Positions 44,383 through 54,290 of a stretch of 64,000 nt of DNA are shown in pieces. The notes under the pieces are model-generated. The model ran no database searches and had not been told where the DNA came from. It saw only the letters and a program-made list of their open reading frames with translations. The first letter of the stretch is position 1. Each line of letters starts with the position of its first letter. Made by a program: the position numbers and the translations under genes. The stretch comes from Pedobacter cryoconitis (GTDB taxonomy: Bacteria > Bacteroidota > Bacteroidia > Sphingobacteriales > Sphingobacteriaceae). The stretch is taken from positions 868,001-932,000 of the forward strand of contig NZ_JACHCG010000001.1 of NCBI RefSeq assembly GCF_014200595.1. Reading direction: 5' to 3'.

Positions 44383-46125
44383 TTATTCCCTTACATAATA
44401 CCCAATATTCATGGCACTATTGGGTACTAAATTGTTCCAGATCATTCTCACCCCGTCTTCACTATCTTTATATTTAACTTCAATTGCCCGGCGTAACTTG
44501 TTCACCGTTGCACATTCTTTAGGAGACAAATAAAAATCATGGTCCTGGAAGAATTCCATTAAACGGTTAAAGTTCCTTCTCCTGTATTTATCCGTTTGAC
44601 TGAGTTTAGTAAGCTCTCTGATCTGCGCTACAATAACTGAATGTTTGATCTGTGCTTTAAGATCCGGAATCAGATCAATCAGGCCATCTTCGGAGATCAC
44701 CACCAACACTGTCTGCGCTTTATTAATCATATGCTCATAATACCTCACCGCTGAGTTATAGCGCGCACCTCTGGATGAATCGCCATTAGCTGTGGCAATG
44801 CCATCTAATATCACGCCTATTGCATGACAAGTACAGTCAATATCAATTAATACAGCGCCGTCAATGGAAGTGATCTGATGGATAATATCTTTATTGATCC
44901 GCATCGGTTTAATCTTAAAACACTGGCTGCTCAGCCGGACAGCTTCCTGATCTGCCTCAGAAGAAATGGCTAAAATAGTGCCGTGTTTCTGTTTGGTGGC
45001 CTCCATAGTCACCTCCCAAAGGGCATTTAACCTTGATTTATCAATTCCATGAAATACTCTTTTCAAGCTGGAATAGAACTTTTCTTTATTAATCTTTTCA
45101 TTATGCAATGCAGGCATCCGGAAAGAAACGGACATCATAATATGATCATGGTGTAAAACTTCCCAGTGAAAATGTTTAGTGAAATGCACAATAAATAAAG
45201 ATTCATCGTGGTAATTATATTTTCCCGTCAACTGTCCTAAGCCATAAATCCAGACTGAATCTGAGAGCATCATCTGTTTATTGTCTGCCAGCTCGAGAAA
45301 CTTTCTCATTTTCCTGAAATCTTTAATGTGAATAGGATTTTCCAATAGCATCGTCACTTTAACATTAGGATGGTGTTGTTGCGCAATAACCATTTTTCCA
45401 AAACCTTCTTCACCCTCGTATTTCAAAGAGGAAATAGTGTTACAAGCATCAAACAATACATGCAGGCCACTGGAATTTTGGCCGGCAAGAGAAATTGTGG
45501 TCAGAAAATCGTGACCAGCTTTACTCACCAGCTCATCACGGCTTTTAGCCAGTACGTTAAAATCGGATTGCGGTTTTGATTTCAGCGCATCAGCTGCGGA
45601 ATCTAAATATACTTTGATAATACTTTCCAGAAAAGAACGGCTGATCTGCTGTCCGTTTGATAGCGTATTTTTAGTCAGATAATAAAAAGTACTTAGCAAT
45701 TGTCTGCTTAATTCCAGCACCACATAAACCAGGTACCCATTGATGTAAACAGGTTCAGAGAAGAAATAAGCATTGTTTTTCCCATTGACATGCGTTCTTA
45801 AAATATGCTGCATCTCTGTGACATAAGCAGTATTCAGCAAGCCGGTATGGTTCTCTTTTTCCTCCTTGTTCTCTTGTTTTACCAGTAAGCTATGTTGTAT
45901 GCTCAGTGCTTTTAAAGACATGAAATCTTTCATTTCATATTCGGCATCCGGACATTCCAGGCTCACAAAAGGTAGGTGCATATCAGGTTTAAGCAATACC
46001 CCAATCAGAAAAATGCGTGGAGAAAGCCTGTCATCTAATGAATTAAAAAGTTCTTCTGCTGCAAGTTGCAATGATATCTGGCAATGCTGCTGATGTTCCC
46101 AAATTATATTATTAGCGCCTGTCAT
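44383..46125 (-). CDS. DisA_N-type diadenylate cyclase domain protein with large N-terminal sensor region
   Basis: 580 residues. No signal peptide or membrane segment. Residues 1-400 are not recognised in detail; they may be the DACNV-type sensor reported beside DAC domains. The C-terminal 170 residues match a DisA_N diadenylate cyclase: the DGA motif at D422-A424 in SIDGAVLIDIDCTCHAIGVI, a following glycine loop ILDGIATANGDSSRGARYNS and AVRYYEHM, and TVLVVISEDGLIDLIPD. The canonical TRHRAA is replaced by RGARYNSA. If active it would make c-di-AMP from ATP; if not, it would bind a nucleotide. It is divergent from the MFS gene, with its own -7 box at 46203-46210. Confidence 0.78.
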   Translation of the reverse strand: MTGANNIIWEHQQHCQISLQLAAEELFNSLDDRLSPRIFLIGVLLKPDMHLPFVSLECPDAEYEMKDFMSLKALSIQHSLLVKQENKEEKENHTGLLNTAYVTEMQHILRTHVNGKNNAYFFSEPVYINGYLVYVVLELSRQLLSTFYYLTKNTLSNGQQISRSFLESIIKVYLDSAADALKSKPQSDFNVLAKSRDELVSKAGHDFLTTISLAGQNSSGLHVLFDACNTISSLKYEGEEGFGKMVIAQQHHPNVKVTMLLENPIHIKDFRKMRKFLELADNKQMMLSDSVWIYGLGQLTGKYNYHDESLFIVHFTKHFHWEVLHHDHIMMSVSFRMPALHNEKINKEKFYSSLKRVFHGIDKSRLNALWEVTMEATKQKHGTILAISSEADQEAVRLSSQCFKIKPMRINKDIIHQITSIDGAVLIDIDCTCHAIGVILDGIATANGDSSRGARYNSAVRYYEHMINKAQTVLVVISEDGLIDLIPDLKAQIKHSVIVAQIRELTKLSQTDKYRRRNFNRLMEFFQDHDFYLSPKECATVNKLRRAIEVKYKDSEDGVRMIWNNLVPNSAMNIGYYVRE

Positions 46126-46202
46126 ACTTAGTGTTGGATTGTTAAAGTAGAGTTTTCGCTATAATATACTAAGGTTTAGGATGATTAATGAATGATTACC
46201 CG

Positions 46203-46230
46203 CAAATATATTCGATTTTTTACAACTCAA
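46203..46230 (-). promoter_or_regulatory. Promoter of the diadenylate-cyclase-like gene
   Basis: TATATTTG (46210-46203, minus strand) with TTG at 46230-46228 and a 17-base spacer. Leader about 70 bases. Confidence 0.5.
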
Positions 46231-46300
46231 TTGTTAAAGAAAGTTAATTAGGTCAATCATTAATTACTACATTAGTTCTACAAAAAACACATTCTACCTG

Positions 46301-47533
46301 ATGCAACCACACAAAGCCTCTAATGCTGCCTTAAGTGCAGCTATTCTAGTAGCATCTCTGGGCTACTTCGTTGATATTTATGACCTTTTATTATTCAGTA
46401 TTGTCCGTATTCCGAGTTTAAAGTCTCTTGGGCTTAGCGGTTCAGCATTAACCGATACTGGTATTATGTTATTAAACACCCAAATGATCGGCATGCTGAT
46501 CGGAGGTATCTTATGGGGGATGCTTGGCGATAAAAAAGGCCGCTTATCAGTACTATTCGGTTCTATATTTCTGTATTCTCTGGCTAATATTGCCAATGGA
46601 TTGGTACACTCTGTTAATGCTTATGCGTTCTGGCGTTTTATTGCAGGATTAGGACTTGCAGGAGAATTGGGTGCCGGGATTACACTTGTCGCAGAACTGA
46701 TGCCTAAAGAAAAGAGAGGATATGCAACTACTATTGTAGCTTCTGTAGGGGTGAGTGGTGCTGTAGTAGCCTATTTTATTGCACAGATGTTTGACTGGCG
46801 TACTTCCTTCTTTATTGGAGGGGGATTAGGCTTATTCCTGCTTTTACTCCGGATCGGTGTAGCAGAATCCGGGATGTTCAGTCAATCCAGAGAAGCAAAT
46901 AACCGGGGTGATTTCTTTGCCCTGTTCAAAAATAAAGTTCAGTTTGTTAAATATATCCGGTGTATCCTGATTGGTATTCCTTTATGGTTTGTTGTAGGGA
47001 TCTTAATTACGTTATCTCCTGAATTCGGTAAAGTATTACGTGTGCAGGGAGAAGTGAGCGCAGGTGCAGCCGTAGCCTGGTGTTATGGAGGGATCGTGAT
47101 CGGTGATATTGCCGGCGGGTTAATCAGCCAGTGGCTAAAGAGCCGGATTAAAGTCGTTTATATTTTCCTGGGGATGGCCACTATAGGTATTACTGCCTAT
47201 TTTACACTTTATGACCTTAGTTTACAACATTTTTACTGGTTATGTGGTGGTATAGGACTGACTGTAGGTTACTGGGTAATCTTTATGACGATTGCAACCG
47301 AACAGTTTGGTACGAATATCAGGGCTACAGTAACCACTACTGTCCCTAACTTTGTACGTGGCGCTGTTGTTCCGCTCACCCTGCTTTTTCAATTGTTAAA
47401 AGGGGCTTTTGGCGGAAATATTATCCATTCTGGAATTACAGTTGCGATTATCAGCTTTGCGGTTGCATTTTATGCCTTAAGCAGGATGAAAGAGACTTTT
47501 TCTAAGGATCTGGATTATGTGGAAGAATTTTAG
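46301..47533 (+). CDS. MFS transporter, metabolite:H+ symporter type
   Basis: 410 residues with twelve probable helices. The loop 2-3 motif is GGILWGMLGDKKGRLSVLF, followed by FWRFIAGLGLAGELGAGITL and PKEKRGYATT, the sugar/metabolite:H+ symporter (ShiA/KgtP) pattern. Substrate not readable. It shares a 175-bp divergent region with the cyclase-like gene and is followed 39 bp later by a GH18 lipoprotein and then gluconokinase, so it may carry a product of sugar or aminosugar breakdown; this is inference. Confidence 0.88.
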   Translation: MQPHKASNAALSAAILVASLGYFVDIYDLLLFSIVRIPSLKSLGLSGSALTDTGIMLLNTQMIGMLIGGILWGMLGDKKGRLSVLFGSIFLYSLANIANGLVHSVNAYAFWRFIAGLGLAGELGAGITLVAELMPKEKRGYATTIVASVGVSGAVVAYFIAQMFDWRTSFFIGGGLGLFLLLLRIGVAESGMFSQSREANNRGDFFALFKNKVQFVKYIRCILIGIPLWFVVGILITLSPEFGKVLRVQGEVSAGAAVAWCYGGIVIGDIAGGLISQWLKSRIKVVYIFLGMATIGITAYFTLYDLSLQHFYWLCGGIGLTVGYWVIFMTIATEQFGTNIRATVTTTVPNFVRGAVVPLTLLFQLLKGAFGGNIIHSGITVAIISFAVAFYALSRMKETFSKDLDYVEEF

Positions 47534-48565
<1,032 letters not shown>

Positions 48566-48599
48566 AACGTTTATATATAGATATCTTAATATCTTTACT

Positions 48600-48641
48600 A
48601 AAGGCTTGCTGTCAACTTTGTTGTCATAGCAAGCCTTTTTT
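48600..48641 (+). terminator. Terminator of the MFS-GH18 genes
   Basis: AAAGGCTTGCT (48600-48610) pairs with AGCAAGCCTTT (48628-48638), loop 17 bases, T tail to 48641. Confidence 0.75.
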
Positions 48642-48677
48642 GATTATAAAGTTTAAATTGCAGCTTAATCGATAATC

Positions 48678-50174
48678 ATGCAATACATCCTTGGAATAGA
48701 CATTGGGACCGGAAGTACTAAAGCGGTAGCTGTAGGGGCAGACCATAAAGCTTTCGATAGCAGTCAATATTTTTATCCAACCGAGGTCACCCAGCCTGGT
48801 TATAGTGAGCAGGACCCCGAGCTGATCTGGAAAGCCTTTCAGCAAAGTATAGCGACTATGGTTTCCAGGTTAAAGTCCGGCCCTGCGGCAATCAGTTTAA
48901 GCTGCGCGATGCACAGTTTGATTGCTGTAGATGAAAATGGTAAGGCATTAGCACCAATGATGACCTGGGCAGACAGCAGAAGTACGCCGGTTGCAGCTTC
49001 ATTATTAGCTACTCCACTGGGGGCAATCTTATATAAAGCAACGGGTACACCAGTTCATTCAATGTCTCCTTTATGCAAAATCATCTGGATCCGAGAGAAT
49101 CAGCCTGATTTTTTTAAAAGCGTTTATAAGTTTATCTCTATCAAAGAATATATCTGGTATCGTTTGTTCCATACTTTTGAGGTAGATCATTCTGTAGCAT
49201 CCTGTACCGGACTCATGGATGTTCAGCAACTAGTCTGGCATCCGGAAGCTTTAGCCACTGCTGGAATTAAGGCAGAACAACTTTCTGCTTTAGTCAGTAC
49301 ACATTATTTAAGAAAAGATCTTGATCCTTCCGCAGGCCTGTCCTGTTTGGAAAAGGATACACCATTTATTATCGGAGCAACGGATGGTTGTCTTGCAAAC
49401 TTAGGTACAGGGGCAGTAAAACCAGGGATTGCAGCTTTAACCATTGGAACAAGCGGAGCTTTAAGAGTTGCAGGAGATACTGCTGTATTGAATAAAAAGG
49501 CAATGACTTTCAGTTACCGTCTTGATGAAGAGACTTTTATCAATGGAGGTCCTGTCAATAACGGAGGGATCGCCTTGAAATGGCATATGAAGAATGTTCT
49601 CCAAAAAACAGAACTCAATGAAAATGACTACAATGAGGTACTGAATAAAATTGAAGCTATTAAACCGGGTGCTGAAGGACTTGTTTTTCTACCTTATTTA
49701 CAAGGAGAGCGTGCTCCGATCTGGGATTCCAAAAGCTGTGGTACATTTTTCGGAATGCACCTGAATCATCAGACTGCTCATTTTACACGTGCGGTGATTG
49801 AAGGGATTTGTTTCGCACTGAATGATGTTTTACTGGCATTAACTGCCTCCGGACAAGAAATAAAACAGTTAAATGTAAGCGGCGGTTTTGTGACTTCAGC
49901 CATCTGGTTACAAATTATGGCTGATATTACAGGTAAAAAACTTTTGCTGTATAGTGTGGAAGACGCTTCAGCAGTGGGGGCAGCTTATCTTGCTTTTAAA
50001 GCACTTGGGCTCTCGGCAGCTTACCCACTCCCGGATCAGCAGGACATTACTTATATTGAACCTGATGAAAAGAATCATCTGATTTATCAAACCAGTTTTG
50101 GTCTTTATAAAAAGATATATGAACAGCTAAAAGGAGTGATGCACGAAATGTATGATTTGCAGAACAACAGTTAG
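48678..50174 (+). CDS. gntK: FGGY-family gluconokinase
   Basis: 498 residues. ATPase-fold kinase: GIDIGTGSTKAVAV at the N-terminus, SCAMHSLIAVD, MMTWADSRS, ASCTGLMDVQQLVWHPEAL, GATDGCLANLGTGAVKPG, then phosphate loop LTIGTSGALRV and FLPYLQGERAPIWD with NVSGGFVTSAIWLQIMADIT. These are the gluconokinase-specific FGGY signatures; it would make 6-phosphogluconate from gluconate and ATP. A terminator separates it from the GH18 gene. Other pentulose kinases are less likely. Confidence 0.85.
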   Translation: MQYILGIDIGTGSTKAVAVGADHKAFDSSQYFYPTEVTQPGYSEQDPELIWKAFQQSIATMVSRLKSGPAAISLSCAMHSLIAVDENGKALAPMMTWADSRSTPVAASLLATPLGAILYKATGTPVHSMSPLCKIIWIRENQPDFFKSVYKFISIKEYIWYRLFHTFEVDHSVASCTGLMDVQQLVWHPEALATAGIKAEQLSALVSTHYLRKDLDPSAGLSCLEKDTPFIIGATDGCLANLGTGAVKPGIAALTIGTSGALRVAGDTAVLNKKAMTFSYRLDEETFINGGPVNNGGIALKWHMKNVLQKTELNENDYNEVLNKIEAIKPGAEGLVFLPYLQGERAPIWDSKSCGTFFGMHLNHQTAHFTRAVIEGICFALNDVLLALTASGQEIKQLNVSGGFVTSAIWLQIMADITGKKLLLYSVEDASAVGAAYLAFKALGLSAAYPLPDQQDITYIEPDEKNHLIYQTSFGLYKKIYEQLKGVMHEMYDLQNNS

Positions 50175-50184
50175 TCTTAAACAG

Positions 50185-50223
50185 AAAAGCCTGTTAACCC
50201 GATCATCAGGTTAACAGGCTTTT
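50185..50223. terminator. Bidirectional terminator
   Basis: AAAAGCCTGTTAACC (50185-50199) and GGTTAACAGGCTTTT (50209-50223), loop 9 bases, between convergent genes. Confidence 0.85.
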
Positions 50224-50240
50224 ATGTTTATAATTTAGTT

Positions 50241-50921
50241 TTATTGATGAACGGAATTATAACTTTTCACCAAAGAAGTCAGAGACTTTGCATCAAAATA
50301 TTCTATTCCTTTAATGCGTTCAGTCAGATCCTGATCATCAGACATATTCTCCATTAAGATATTTTTTATATACTGTGTATTAGTATCTGAGTTATCCGGA
50401 GTAATTTCCTTCATATCACCAGAACCTGGCTTTTCTATATAATATAATGCGCGGCGTTCTCTCCTGGGACGGTCATCGTCGTCTCCGCGACCTCCAAAAC
50501 TTACGCCTCCGCCAATTCCAACACCACTATAACCTCCGGTTCCAATACCCAGGCCGATGGAAGGTGAGAAACGAACCCGTCTTCTTGGTTTTTCAACAAC
50601 TCCTGTACTGCCACCCATTGAATATAAATTCAATTTACCCGCTTCTACAAGTTTAAAGAAACGGTATCCGGCTTTTTTGTTCGCTACAAAAGGCTTGCTG
50701 ACATAGGTTTCCCCATTCCATAAAAACTCCTTAATATCTTTAGCATTATATTGTGCCATTGATCCATCGTCTTTTTTGAGGCCGACCGTCAGAAAATCAG
50801 TTCCCTGTATCGTTCCACGGACAAAATTACCCGTATCAATCACTACAGCATCTTGTGCTGAAGCGGCCAGTGCAAGTAAAGAGAAGAGTACCAGTGTACT
50901 CACATATTTTATTAGCTTCAT
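50241..50921 (-). CDS. Exported protein with a glycine-rich segment, unknown function
   Basis: 226 residues. Signal peptide ending LAASAQ. Residues 25-105 look like a beta-rich domain (VVIDTGNFVRGTIQGTDFL; YNAKDIKEFLWNGETYVSK). Residues about 115-150 are glycine-rich (IGLGIGTGGYSGVGIGGGVS) and end in an Asp/Arg cluster, DDDDRPRRERR. The C-terminal 60 residues are helical and acidic. I do not recognise the family. It is alone with a bidirectional terminator after it; no operon partner. Confidence 0.7.
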   Translation of the reverse strand: MKLIKYVSTLVLFSLLALAASAQDAVVIDTGNFVRGTIQGTDFLTVGLKKDDGSMAQYNAKDIKEFLWNGETYVSKPFVANKKAGYRFFKLVEAGKLNLYSMGGSTGVVEKPRRRVRFSPSIGLGIGTGGYSGVGIGGGVSFGGRGDDDDRPRRERRALYYIEKPGSGDMKEITPDNSDTNTQYIKNILMENMSDDQDLTERIKGIEYFDAKSLTSLVKSYNSVHQ

Positions 50922-51001
50922 ATCAATTCAAATAACTTCATATCAATCTAAATAACGTTAATTATTTGCTAATTGTTGTCACAGGCAGTTCAGATATGTA
51001 A

Positions 51002-51028
51002 AATGCCCTGAAAATTATCCAGGGCATT
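51002..51028 (-). terminator. Terminator after the 72-aa gene
   Basis: AATGCCCTG and CAGGGCATT pair around 9 bases; on the minus strand it is followed by a short T-run. Confidence 0.6.
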
Positions 51029-51054
51029 CTTTTTATATTATTCTGTCAGGAAGA

Positions 51055-51273
51055 TTACGCTGCTTTTTTTACAGGTGTTGTCGTCTTAACTGTTGTTTTT
51101 TTTACTTCCTTATTTGTTTTAAAACGTTTATCAGGTGTTCCATCTTTTTTCAAAGGCTGCTTGTTCTTTTTATAACGCATATCTTTTGAACCATCCTTTT
51201 TTGTTTGAGCGAATGTTTGCGTTGTTGTAAAAGCCATTACAGCCAACAGCATCATAACGATTAACTTTTTCAT
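51055..51273 (-). CDS. Small secreted basic protein with KKDGxxDxRxKxNK repeats
   Basis: 72 residues. Signal peptide MLLAVMAFTTTQTFAQ, then two copies of a lysine-rich unit, KKDGSKDMRYKKNK and KKDGTPDKRFKTNK, and a Thr/Lys/Val tail. Such short duplicated proteins are common in Bacteroidota; I know no function. It is expressed alone, with a terminator after it. Confidence 0.72.
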   Translation of the reverse strand: MKKLIVMMLLAVMAFTTTQTFAQTKKDGSKDMRYKKNKQPLKKDGTPDKRFKTNKEVKKTTVKTTTPVKKAA

Positions 51274-51397
51274 ATTGCGGTTTTTTTAAATTTACATGAA
51301 GCTATAAAACATTTTCCAGATTCGCTACTATATTCAGCCGAATTATAATTTGGCGTATTTCTTGCTTCTTTGAGGCAGAACATACAAATAACGTACC

Positions 51398-51880
51398 ATG
51401 ACTAAACAAATTCTGGTAATTGCTATTACTGCCTGCACCTTATGGGGATGTGGGCATTCAAAAACTTCTGAAAAACTAAATGCGGATAGTCTGACTAAAG
51501 ACAGCTTAACTATGGATGGTGTAAAATCTGATAGTTTAAAAATGGATCTCGACCATAGTTCTAAAAATGCTTTAGATTGGGACGGAACTTACAAAGGGAT
51601 TGTTCCTTGTGCAGATTGTGAAGGGATTGAAACTACTTTAGTTTTGGGTAAAGAATTGACCTATACGCTAAAAACAAAATATCTGGGCAAAAGTGATGCG
51701 AAGGTTTTCGAGGAAAAAGGGAAATTCAGCTGGGAAAAAAGTGGTCAGATAATCACATTGGATGGCATCAAAGACGCACCAAATAAATATTTTGTGGGAG
51801 AAAATAAAATCATTCAACTGGATATGAACGGTAAAAAGATTACTGGAGAACAAGCAGATCTTTATATTTTGAAAAAATAA
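51398..51880 (+). CDS. NlpE-like copper-response lipoprotein
   Basis: 160 residues. Lipobox LWGC (C18). A repetitive linker of DSLTKD/DSLTMD/DSLKMD units precedes an NlpE N-terminal-like beta-barrel: WDGTYKGIVPCADCEGIETT with CxxC at C71/C74, LTYTLKTKYLG and a final ADLYILKK. NlpE in enterobacteria senses envelope stress and copper through Cpx; Bacteroidota lack Cpx, so only a copper or folding-stress role is suggested. The CxxC and closeness to SCO and cytochrome c genes fit envelope metal/redox work. Confidence 0.83.
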   Translation: MTKQILVIAITACTLWGCGHSKTSEKLNADSLTKDSLTMDGVKSDSLKMDLDHSSKNALDWDGTYKGIVPCADCEGIETTLVLGKELTYTLKTKYLGKSDAKVFEEKGKFSWEKSGQIITLDGIKDAPNKYFVGENKIIQLDMNGKKITGEQADLYILKK

Positions 51881-51911
51881 CACGGTCATTAGTGAGCGGA
51901 TATACCGCAAT

Positions 51912-51944
51912 AAAAAAAGGGATTAGCATTGCTAATCCCTTTTT
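51912..51944. terminator. Bidirectional terminator
   Basis: AAAAGGGATTAGCA and TGCTAATCCCTTTT with a one-base centre, A and T runs outside; lies between the convergent nlpE-like and ntrC-like genes. Confidence 0.82.
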
Positions 51945-51966
51945 GCTGTTTAAGCTGATTAAAATA

Positions 51967-53376
51967 TTATTCAGTGACTCTTTTTAAGCCGAATTTCTCA
52001 ATTTTGCTGTACAAGTGACTACGTTGGATATCAATATCGTCCGCAGTTTTAGAGACATTCCAGTTGTTCTTTTCCAGTTTAAACTTGATGAATTCTCTTT
52101 CCGCATGATCTTTATAATCCTGGAAATTTGTGAATTTATCATAATTGGTTGTTCCGGCAGCTGAACCATTGCTGTTACCGTTAAAACCATGATTTGCGGC
52201 GCCAATGTTGGTTCCGCCACCCGGATTAGCAAATGCGATAACCTCATGCTCAGAGATAATCTTATCGCTTAAAATGATCAGACGTTCAATCATATTGTGC
52301 AACTCACGTACGTTTCCTGTCCATGGTAAGTTTTGCAACGCAAGCATTCCGGCTTCACTGATCTTTTTTACCGGCATGCCATAATCTTTACAGATATCTT
52401 CTAAAAAGCTCATGGCAATTTCAGGAATATCTTCGCGGCGTTCTGTTAAATGAGGAACATGGATATTGATGACATTTAAACGGTGGTATAAATCCATTCT
52501 GAAATTACCATCTTCGATTTCTTTCATCAGGTCTTTGTTCGTTGCAGCAAGTACACGTACATTAACTTCTAACTCTTTTTCACCACCAACACGCGTAATT
52601 TTATGTTCTTGTAAAGCACGAAGTACTTTTGCCTGGGCAGAAAGACTCATATCCCCGATTTCATCCAGGAATAAAGTACCACCATTGGCCAGTTCGAACT
52701 TACCGATACGCTGTTTTACAGCAGAGGTAAATGATCCCTTTTCGTGACCGAAAAGTTCACTTTCAATCAGCTCAGATGGGATTGCAGCACAGTTTACTTC
52801 AATTAAAGGGCTCTCTGAACGGTGGGATTTTTCATGTAACCAACGGGCCACTAATTCTTTACCACTACCATTTGCACCGGTAATCAATACACGGGCTTCA
52901 GTAGGGGCAACACGCTCAATAGTTTCTTTGATTTTATTGATATTCTCTGAACTACCAAGAATATCTCTTGTTTTACTTACTCTGCGTTTTAAAACTTTAG
53001 TTTCAGTAACCAGGTTACCTCTGTCCAGTGCATTTCTGACAGTGATCAGTAAACGGTTTAAATCAGGTGGTTTAGAGATGAAGTCAAAAGCACCTTTTTT
53101 ACTGGCTTCAATGGCTGTTTCTACCGTACCGTGGCCGGAGATCATAATAAATGGTAAATCAGGACTGTAAGCCAATGCTTGTTCAAGCACTTCCATACCA
53201 TCCATCTTATTCATTTTTATATCACATAATACCAGGTCGTATTTCTTTTTTTTGATCAGATCTAATCCATCAACTCCATTATCAATATCCTCTACCTCGT
53301 AATTTTCGTACTCTAAGATCTCACGTAATGTGCTTCTTATCGCACGTTCATCATCAATAATTAATAATTTAGCCAT
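51967..53376 (-). CDS. NtrC-family response regulator with AAA+ domain (GSFTSA loop)
   Basis: 469 residues. Receiver domain with phospho-acceptor D52 (VLCDIKMNKMDG) and K102; AAA+ domain with Walker A GANGSGKE (about 167-174), Walker B TLFLDEIGDMS, arginine fingers near FRMDLYHRLN, and C-terminal Fis-type HTH (WNVSKTADDIDIQRSHLYSK). The sigma54-contact loop, usually GAFTGA, reads GSFTSA at residues 214-219. It is the standard form of a widespread Bacteroidota family whose reliance on sigma54 is not established by sequence. A Gly/Asn-rich linker precedes the HTH. No kinase gene is adjacent; it follows rnpB by 73 bp. Confidence 0.9.
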   Translation of the reverse strand: MAKLLIIDDERAIRSTLREILEYENYEVEDIDNGVDGLDLIKKKKYDLVLCDIKMNKMDGMEVLEQALAYSPDLPFIMISGHGTVETAIEASKKGAFDFISKPPDLNRLLITVRNALDRGNLVTETKVLKRRVSKTRDILGSSENINKIKETIERVAPTEARVLITGANGSGKELVARWLHEKSHRSESPLIEVNCAAIPSELIESELFGHEKGSFTSAVKQRIGKFELANGGTLFLDEIGDMSLSAQAKVLRALQEHKITRVGGEKELEVNVRVLAATNKDLMKEIEDGNFRMDLYHRLNVINIHVPHLTERREDIPEIAMSFLEDICKDYGMPVKKISEAGMLALQNLPWTGNVRELHNMIERLIILSDKIISEHEVIAFANPGGGTNIGAANHGFNGNSNGSAAGTTNYDKFTNFQDYKDHAEREFIKFKLEKNNWNVSKTADDIDIQRSHLYSKIEKFGLKRVTE

Positions 53377-53449
53377 AGGGGGTTGTTAGTCTTTTATCGG
53401 ATACGAATATATTTACTAATTATCAAATAATACAGATAAAATAAAAAAA

Positions 53450-53832
53450 TGCAAGCCTGTAAGCCGGGTTCTGTACCTTGATAAATCAAGGCTTCTACCA
53501 TTAATCTACTATAAATGTCGCCATTTATCTCTAACGACCTACCCACTGACATCGGACGAGCAGCCCTACATGCGTCAGCCTATTTGGTCTTTCAACTCCC
53601 GGGGTTTACCAGCCCTTCCGGTCACCCGGAAAATTCGTGAGCTCTTACCTCACGATTTCAACCTTACCTGTGCCCTTAACAGGCCATCGGCGGTGTATTT
53701 TCTGCGGCACTTTCCATAATTCAGGTCTTCAATCCCAAACCTCTTCCCGTTAGGAAGCGAGATGCTCTGTGTTGCCCGGACTTTCCTCTTTAAGATGCCG
53801 GAGCATTACTTACAGCGATAGAACAGCTTGCA
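53450..53832 (-). ncRNA. rnpB: RNase P RNA
   Basis: On the minus strand the P4 hallmark GAGGAAAGTCCGGGC lies near the 5' end, and ACAGAACCCGGCTTA near the 3' end. TGCAAGC at the 5' end and GCTTGCA at the 3' end form P1, fixing the ends at about 53832 and 53450. A further conserved tract follows in TCCTAACGGGAAGAG. Length about 383 bases suits the bacterial catalytic RNA, which with the RnpA protein matures tRNA 5' ends. A T-run follows the P1 3' strand. Confidence 0.97.
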
Positions 53833-53839
53833 TTTTGCG

Positions 53840-53847
53840 CAAAGGTA
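53840..53847 (-). promoter_or_regulatory. rnpB promoter -7 element
   Basis: TACCTTTG on the minus strand (53847-53840) ends 7 bases before the predicted rnpB 5' end, which is where a TAnnTTTG element should lie. Confidence 0.7.
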
Positions 53848-53868
53848 CAGAAACCGATTTAAAAAATA

Positions 53869-54288
53869 CTACTTGCAGCTCTTAAGATCGTTTTCTACCT
53901 GCTGAGTGGTGTACATTCCTTGTTTATGGCCAAAGCCATTGGTGATATAAACCACTAATTGAGCGATATCTATATTAGCCAGGTTAAATTCAGGCATTTT
54001 GCCTTCATAAACCTGTCCATGTACAGTAACCGGTGTTGAAATCCCATTTTTAATAATACAAGCGAGCTTTTCTTTGTTCGCTTTCATGAACACGCTGTCA
54101 GTAAGGGGCGGGGTTAAGGCACCCAGGCCTTCACCTTTTCCGCCATGACAATTCTGGCAATGCTTGATATAAAGATCCCGTCCATTTACATAATAAGCGT
54201 CCTGCTGTACTGTTTCTGCTGTCTGGCAAGAATAAAACATGCTGATCAGCGCAAGCGAAACCAGACTAATTACTATAAATTTCCTCAT
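53869..54288 (-). CDS. Lipoprotein c-type cytochrome
   Basis: 139 residues. Lipobox MFYSC (C21) and a single haem-binding site C44-Q-N-C47-H48 in KHCQNCHGGKGEGLGALTPP; the sixth ligand is probably the methionine in GKMPEFNL. A class I monohaem cytochrome anchored to the outer or cytoplasmic membrane. It starts two bases after the SCO gene upstream, so they form an operon; cytochrome c plus SCO suggests electron delivery to, or assembly of, a cytochrome oxidase. Confidence 0.9.
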   Translation of the reverse strand: MRKFIVISLVSLALISMFYSCQTAETVQQDAYYVNGRDLYIKHCQNCHGGKGEGLGALTPPLTDSVFMKANKEKLACIIKNGISTPVTVHGQVYEGKMPEFNLANIDIAQLVVYITNGFGHKQGMYTTQQVENDLKSCK

Positions 54289-54290
54289 CT

